64,000 nucleotides of DNA from Labyrinthula sp. Ha (taxonomy: Eukaryota > Sar > Bigyra > Labyrinthulida > Labyrinthulaceae): positions 124,001 through 188,000 of the forward strand of contig JAALGZ010000034.1 in NCBI GenBank assembly GCA_015227615.1. Direction: 5' to 3'. The notes beneath the pieces were generated by a model that had not been told where the DNA came from, did no database searches, and worked only from the letters and a program-made list of their open reading frames with translations. The position numbers were made by a program, and so were the translations under genes. Shown in pieces: positions 58,380-64,000 of the stretch. Position 1 is the first letter of the stretch. Every line of letters begins with the position of its first letter.

Positions 58380-58750
58380 GCAGGAAGTTTTCTACCGTGT
58401 CTCTTACATCAACAGCTAGTATCTCTAAAGGTTCCCAAGTATCTTCATGTCATTCAAATCCAAGCCACGAAACTAATAACAAACAGCCTTCCGATGTTAA
58501 CTTAATATCCTTGATCTCTTCGACTTCTAACACTCCATAATCTTGTCTAAAGTGAGATATAACTTCCGGAGCTGGTTTGTAGCTTGGACCTTCGTACCAC
58601 CATAATCTTGAAGCATGTACTATCTTTTCATCTCCTAACAAGCTACGAACCAAGTAAACATTTGCAGATATAGTCTTCACTATAAGGAATGATCCCTGCC
58701 ATTTCAATTTATGTTTCAGCTTCGATCTGTGTGTATTGACACTACTTACC
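58380..58750 (-). pseudogene. Integrase tail and chromodomain-like stretch of gypsy element 2
   Basis: An SH3-like integrase tail (LKWQGSFLIVKTISANVYLVRSL) is followed by LEVEEIKDIKL and LLLVSWLGFE, resembling the start and middle of a chromodomain. It is part of the broken element, and coordinates are rounded. Confidence 0.6.
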
Positions 58751-58839
58751 ATAACCCAGTCTCCGAGATTGTACTGGAGAACTCCTCTGGAAAATCTTTC
58801 ATTTTATCGACCATTCTTCTTTTTTCTTTAAGTAGCTAC

Positions 58840-59700
58840 AAAAGAATAGACTGCTGATTTTTTTCTTCAATAAACTTTTTGATCTCTCTCGCGGCAGCAA
58901 CTATATTAGACGGGTTTTTTGCTCCTATAGTTTTTCTTGTACCAACTGGATTAATAAATAAATGACGCTGAATAAGAAAATCTTCATCATTATTTTGCTC
59001 CTCTTGACTAAGTCCTAAATATAATTCATTAGGCGTCATGTTCATGTTTCTTCTTGTTTTCGACATATTTATCACCGTCTGAACATAAGCTAAAACTTCT
59101 GGCCACGATCCACTAGACAAATGCAGCTCGCTTGCTACCGATCTGAGGATTCTCAAGATGCGAACATTAGAGCTTTCTATTCCTCCATTAGTCCAGGGGG
59201 CGTATGAGACAGTATAGGAGTGGCTATACCTAAGCCACTGTTCCATCTCCTGTAAAAGAATATTAGCGAAATGAGACCCCTTGTCGGTAATCAATAAGAA
59301 TGAAGGTCTCAGCTCCAGTCAAGAATGCCAATCTAATATAGAAAGCAGTACCACCTTTGCCATGCATTTCTTGCAATATCTTAAGGAAATCTTCCTTGTA
59401 GCGTCGTCCATAAGAACCAAAACATAACCCTCTGTATCAATGTAGAGGAAATCTGCCCGAAGGATCGCACCTCGCTAATCCCCCAATGGCGTCTCATGAT
59501 GGGGTGTGCGTATTAGGGCAGGGATTCTAACACAATGAATACATCTTCTGTGAAGCTCTTTCAATATCTTTTCCACGTAAAAACTATCTGGCAGTTTAAT
59601 TTTATACCTCTTCTTCAATTCTTTAAGTTCCCTAGAAAGAGAAGGGTGCCCCATGTAAATCTGAGTATGAATAATAATGTTCTGGCTCAAGCTTTATGGC
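58840..59700 (-). pseudogene. Integrase region of gypsy element 2
   Basis: The zinc-binding part has HRRCIHCVRIP near 59530. The core shows MITDKGSHFANILL and SYAPWTNGGIESSNVRILR, which are standard gypsy integrase segments. It is part of the broken element, and coordinates are rounded. Confidence 0.8.
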
Positions 59701-59959
59701 ATAACAATAAGCGACTCATTCCTCTTGAGTTCCCTCAGCTCTGGTTCTAGTTTCTTTTGCTCCCTAAATATTTCATCATCCGCCAGTCTTTTCCATTTGC
59801 CTTAATAAAATGAATTCATAATGCTTAACATCTCTACATCCATCTTCTGTAAGTAAGCGTTAAGAGCTGCGCTATTCTCGACTCTCCTTCTGCCCACTCT
59901 TGTCGCATCTAGCGAGATGACTTCCATAGATCGAAGGATCAATCTTGCATTCTCTCTCA

Positions 59960-61790
59960 CTGATTCTGGGTTCCCCATCTTGAGATGATGTCTGTGAGTA
60001 TATTGTACTCATCCCTGATGTGCTCAAAAATAATATTGCTGTCCTGAAAGATCAATTCCCAGTGACTCATCCGCCCAATGTATGATCGCTTCTTGTTACA
60101 ATTCGGCCTAATAAGATAGATAAGGTTCCGGTGATCCATGTAGGCTTTACCGGTGTCGGATGCCCCAGAATCATATAATCCGCACGCTTCAGCAAAATAA
60201 GTATCGGGTAGATCTGTTTCTGTGAGATAGGTCACTTGATTTGACCTCCCATGAATGATCCACTCAGTAAAACAACAGGTAAGTGTCTTCGGTAATTTAT
60301 CTGCTTACTGTCCTCCTTCACTTCCGTTTGTATTAGAAATCCTGACCAATAACCATCTGAGGCATCTGTAAAGATGCTAAGCCTTAGCTCAGGGTTATAA
60401 TGGTACAGGTTCCTCTTCATGGCTTTCAATATTTCTTTCTTAAATCTCTCCCAGTTATCGTTCAGCTCATCTGTCCATCCAATTGGAATCCTCAAGCGCT
60501 TCAGTTTCGACTGTTTGATCCCAAGCTTTACGGCCTTCGAAAACTTGTCCCTTAATTCTGCCAATTTGTGTATTGTCGTGCATAGCCAATTGAAGAAGTG
60601 GAGGACAGACGCCAGTTCATGCTTGAATGCCGGTCTGGACATCTTCAGTATCGATCTGTAATAACTTTTTTCAAAGGAATATGTACCACCTTCTAACCAT
60701 CTACCACAATATTTTATCCTCTTGGCCACTATGATGCATTTCTTTAGACTCAATCGGTCTGCTCGTTTCTCAAAAGAACTTAACACTTCTGCTAGCATCT
60801 TGTTCAAATCTGGGAGGTTCTCTGCATAGAAAAGAACGTCATCCACCCATTGGATCAAGCCACAAGAAAGTCTGTCTAGCTCCATGTATCCCAGTGGTTC
60901 TAAAACTTCTCTAAAAACACGATCCTGAAAATAAAGGGGCTATTCTTCCAGCCCTGAACCGTTCCCTGGAATTCGTAACTAGCACCCCAAGGTGTAGCCA
61001 TGTTAAAGAATTTCTTGGATTCCTCTTCTATAGGTAAGTAATCAAAACCAGACATCACATCTAAACAGGCGAAATATCTCGCCCTGCTTGTTCTCTGCAA
61101 TTGCTGTTCCAGAAAAGGAAGGTTCAAAGGAGTCCGTATAGTGAAGTCGTTAATTCTTCTCATGTCCACTACTAACCTAAATTGCTTTGCAGGATCATCT
61201 GACTTCTTCGGGACTATGTGTATCGGAACAGAGTAAACGGGGTCCGATACACGCTTCAGGATCCTGGTTTCAACCAGCTCGTCGATCCTATTCTTGAGCC
61301 ATATCTCTTCCTTCTGACCAATGGGCCTAGGCTTCACAAATATGCCTGGCGGTGCGTTAGGTACCAGGTGACAAGGTACAGGAGTGAGACGACTAACGTT
61401 ACCAGTTCCTTGATGCAGTCCAAAGGAAGATATGTGAGTAAGGCAGGTGTCCAATAGCATTTTACGTTCCGCTTCCGTGATCACCTTCGACTCCTTCAGC
61501 TGCTTCTCGAGATAACTCTTCATCTGTTTCTGTTCCTCTTTGACTTCAAGGTTAGGACCATCCCCTCCAAAATATGTTATACTGGGGACGTCTTCTCCCA
61601 TCATTCCTGAATACGGACTACTAAGCTGCACCGGTGCATCCGATGGTAACTGTAAGATGCTAGCAGCTTCATCCATTGGTACCGTATCGCCAGAGGATGT
61701 GAAATCTATTTCTTTTGCAATGAAGTTTATATCTGAAGTGTTAAGGACCAGCTTTTCCTTCTGTTTGTTCGAGAAGTAAATATTACCCTT
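59960..61790 (-). pseudogene. Reverse transcriptase and RNase H region of gypsy element 2
   Basis: RT motifs include RLVVDMRRINDFT, YFACLDVMSGFDYLPI and IQWVDDVLFYAENL. RNase H follows with LSIFTDASDGYWSGFL. It is part of the broken element, and coordinates are rounded. Confidence 0.85.
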
Positions 61791-61949
61791 CAAGATGGAT
61801 TTTATTTAATCAGGATCGACATCGTAAAACTTCGATATATCCATGTGCTTCAAGTTAAATTTTATATCTTCTGTAGGGAGTGAGATAGAATTCCTTAACA
61901 GGGACATTTTCGCAGGGTTCTCATTTCCTTTGGTGCCTATATTTTAGTT

Positions 61950-62480
61950 TCTTTGTTGACTTAAATGGTTATCTCTTCTCGCCATTGAATTCGGTGCAAG
62001 TAAGTTCCTCTGCCAGCTTGGCATCTTCCTCAGTGACTGCTCTGGAAGCGCACCTACATCAAATAAAGTTTCTTTTCCAATATAAAGTTCCGAAAAACTA
62101 CTCTCATCATCAACCATGAATATCCGAACCCTTCCAAGATAAACCGGCTCATCATCATCGATTTTCACTCTTATCTCCGCATCTCCAATAAGAGCAATGG
62201 GAATGGGCTCATATTTCGCTAGCTGAACACTAAGGTTAGATTGTACCGGATGAAGCATGCAGCAAAACCTCTTGTGGTGTCTGACGTTTTCTATCGTCTT
62301 GGCTGCCCCACTGTCTAGAATACCTTTAACCTTAAGCCAGTTCGGACCATCCATCAGTTCCAGAAACTCCACTGGATCAGCTCTTGGCTGCATAACCGGC
62401 ATCTTCCTTTGAGCCATCGTTCTCCTGTTGGATTGCCTTCTCGTTGAACGCGGGTTAGTATTTTGGCCACTAGCTTGCAC
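61950..62480 (-). pseudogene. Aspartic protease region of gypsy element 2
   Basis: A retropepsin-like fold with VKGILDSGAAKTIENV, then strands ending in FMVDDESSFSELYIGKETLF. A basic N-terminal extension is present. It is part of the broken element, and coordinates are rounded. Confidence 0.7.
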
Positions 62481-62486
62481 ATAGGA

Positions 62487-63374
62487 TTATCTCTGCGGTG
62501 TAGACATCGATCCCACTTGTCTCTGCTCCGGGCAATTAGCTATAAAATGATCTGTTGCTCCACAATTAAAGCATTTGTTAATATTGTCGAGCTTCGTTTC
62601 CAGTCTGTTTAGCGATAAAATAACTCTCTCTACCGGGTTCTCGGATATTAGTGTAAGGTTCTGGCTAGTGGGTGATGGTGATGGCGTGTGATCAAGGTTA
62701 GCTGAGTGGTTTGCAGTGTGTAAAGTAAGTGCACTGCCATTTCTTTTTTTTCTTATCTCTGCATCCTCAATAGGTGTCAATGACTCCAGGCTCTGCGCGA
62801 AATCGTCTAAAGTTGATACTTTTGGAAAGAGATCCAAATAATTAGTATCATTTATCTGAAAGCAACCAGGTAGCTTCTTAACTGTATTCTTAATGACCCC
62901 CTTGTGCGATTGAGGATTAAGGCTTCTTTCTGGTCCAAGTATCTCCTTCGCTTGCACAATAAAGTGTCTAATAGATTCGATACCACTTTCAGTGTTCGTG
63001 GGCCACTTGAGTTCACTTGAAAGGCGTCCGATGCTGTGGGCGAATAAGCTCTCTGCTCTCATTTTCTCAATTGACTCCAGATGCTTGAGGACCTCACTTG
63101 TGTTATTCAAATCTATCTCATGCAACTGGATCTTGTATGAAACTGTGCCTCCTAGCCACTCCGCTATTTCAAGTGAAGGGTCCTTCTGACGAGCACGCTT
63201 GAATCTGATGATGGAATTCAATAGCGGTTCACGATCAAGAGTAGTAAGGATTTCCAATCTAGGGGGGCGAATAGATGGAGATCCAAGTCTACGTAGTGCT
63301 TCGACAAACTCAGCATTGATTGCCTCAGGAGTGTTATCTGTCCTCTTCGCGGTCTTATCGGCTGTGGGCGTCAT
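62487..63374 (-). pseudogene. Gag region of gypsy element 2
   Basis: A 295-codon open frame beginning about 130 bp inside the 5' LTR. It has a helical capsid-like part and a C-terminal CX2CX4HX4C zinc knuckle (CFNCGATDHFIANC). This part appears whole although the element as a whole is broken. Confidence 0.75.
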
Positions 63375-63489
63375 AGCTTCTTGTTAAATATACTTCTTGA
63401 TTCCGTCTTCAAAATAATACGTCCGCGGCTTATTGTCAGGTCCTAGTTCGTAAAAAGTTGTTTTCTTGGGTGAATCCAGTTGTCACGAC

Positions 63490-63501
63490 TTGAAGCTTCA
63501 A
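63490..63501 (-). promoter_or_regulatory. Palindrome at the primer-binding position of element 2
   Basis: TTGAAGCTTCAA lies one base inside the 5' LTR. It has the same TTGAA-NN-TTCAA form as at 28718-28729 in element 1, and no TGG typical of a tRNA primer site. Confidence 0.5.
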
Positions 63502-63502
63502 T

Positions 63503-63707
63503 AGTCGTTATTCTCCGGTTTAGAATAACTTTCTTCTGGCCAGTAAATTTATATCTCTCTTTATTTTTAAGTTTCATATGTCGTTCGTCTCTAATCGTGA
63601 TTGGTCGTATTGACGCTTAATATATATCAGTTTAACAGAACTATGTCAACGCCCAAAAGTAGCCTATTTTACATAACGTAGTATTACTAGTATATATAAT
63701 ACTACTA
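63503..63707 (-). repeat. 5' LTR of gypsy element 2
   Basis: 205 bp. The right end is defined by the GCCTT duplication at 63708-63712. It aligns without gaps to 56653-56857, with about 21 differences. Confidence 0.85.
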
Positions 63708-63988
63708 GCCTTTAGTATTCCATCATGCTTTACTCTATGAAGGGCATTTTCCCTAGAGTTTACTAAACAGAGTTCAACTATACTTGGAACACCTATCTTG
63801 GAAAGAGCTCTTATTGAATCTATTCTTTTAAAATATTTTATAGCTTCACTGCCAAAAACTATATACTTTGAGTCTTCCATTTTGAGCTCAAGTGTTTCTA
63901 ATTCTTCTGGCACTATTTTATTAAACTTTTTGTTATCAAAATCAGTTGTTCTTTTTTTATATTCTTGAATAATATAACTAAAATTACT
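63708..63988 (-). pseudogene. Host reading frame interrupted by gypsy element 2 (partial)
   Basis: An open frame enters from near the window edge. It reads YIVFGSEAIKYFKRIDSIRALSKIGVPSIVELCLVN and HRVKHDGILKA up to the element. Across the element, from the left duplication copy, it stays in frame for about a dozen codons to a TGA at 56611-56613, so the element lies inside or near the 3' end of this frame. Candidate starts are an ATG within MEDSKYIVFG or one outside the window. I do not recognise the family; the helical pattern could be an ARM/HEAT-like repeat, which is weak. The native gene may have lost its last codons and 3' UTR. Confidence 0.45.
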
Positions 63989-64000
63989 CTATTAAGTGCT

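Larger units (their letters stand above)
56653..63707 (-). mobile_element. Ty3/gypsy (chromovirus-like) LTR retrotransposon carrying an open MT-A70 methyltransferase, broken
   Basis: A 7055-bp element on the reverse strand with 205-bp LTRs and a 5-bp target-site duplication GCCTT (56648-56652 and 63708-63712). Reading from right to left: gag with a CCHC knuckle, aspartic protease (DSGA), reverse transcriptase, RNase H, zinc-binding and catalytic integrase, an integrase tail, a chromodomain-like stretch, then a Myb/SANT plus MT-A70 methyltransferase. The LTRs are about 90% identical, so the insertion is clearly older than element 1. The pol region has around half a dozen or more interruptions; the gag, protease and methyltransferase parts are each still open. 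LTR sequences are unrelated to those of element 1, but the gene order and the extra 3' module are the same. Confidence 0.85.

Noticed and set aside
1-64000. CRISPR arrays, bacterial operons or phage-type genes
   Set aside because: No regularly spaced direct repeats were found. Introns, LTR retrotransposons and gene structure show eukaryotic nuclear DNA.

Overview
The window is nuclear DNA of a eukaryotic protist, AT-rich, with the standard genetic code (TAA, TAG and TGA all end genes). A stramenopile-like alga or flagellate is my best guess. The hints are a surface protein with a very long Ser-Pro-Thr stalk, a metacaspase-type protein with PPGV-type repeats, and single-copy genes set between transposons; this placement is inference. 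Five very short GT-AG introns of 28-30 nt can be deduced, three in one homoserine dehydrogenase gene, so the lineage appears to use miniature introns.

Layout. 0.2-5.8 kb: a 1558-residue membrane lectin-like stalk protein and a reverse-strand RGS-domain protein. 5.8-14.8 kb: a gene desert. 14.8-16.7 kb: a second RGS protein converging on a PH-domain/coiled-coil protein. 18.2-22.6 kb: a broken Ty1/copia retrotransposon. 23.2-27.1 kb: a compact cluster with a caspase-fold protein that lacks the catalytic dyad, a homoserine dehydrogenase diverging from it, and an arsenite methyltransferase whose stop codon lies 4 bp from the dehydrogenase stop. 28.4-38.05 kb: a complete-length (9637 bp) Ty3/gypsy element with 302-bp LTRs. 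38.7-41.1 and 49.1-51.4 kb: two copies of an unknown 760-residue protein gene, 10.3 kb apart, sharing an almost identical 5' flank. Between them lies about 8 kb without clear genes. 52.1-55.0 kb: a decaying MULE DNA transposon sitting at the edge of the second copy. 55.4-56.1 kb: an orphan gene. 56.65-63.7 kb: a second Ty3/gypsy element on the reverse strand, inserted into a host reading frame.

The most interesting observation is that both Ty3/gypsy elements, whose LTRs and proteins are strongly diverged from each other, have the same unusual 3' end: integrase, chromodomain-like segment, Myb/SANT-like segment, then an MT-A70-family (N6-adenine) methyltransferase. In the second element the methyltransferase is one open 500-codon frame with a DPPW catalytic motif. 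Both elements also carry a 12-bp TTGAA-NN-TTCAA palindrome just inside the 5' LTR, where a primer-binding site is expected. This suggests an old retrotransposon lineage that writes, or once wrote, adenine methylation.

The host genes form small tight groups (membrane lectin, RGS and PH signalling, amino-acid synthesis, arsenic detoxification) separated by long stretches of repeats or apparently empty DNA.
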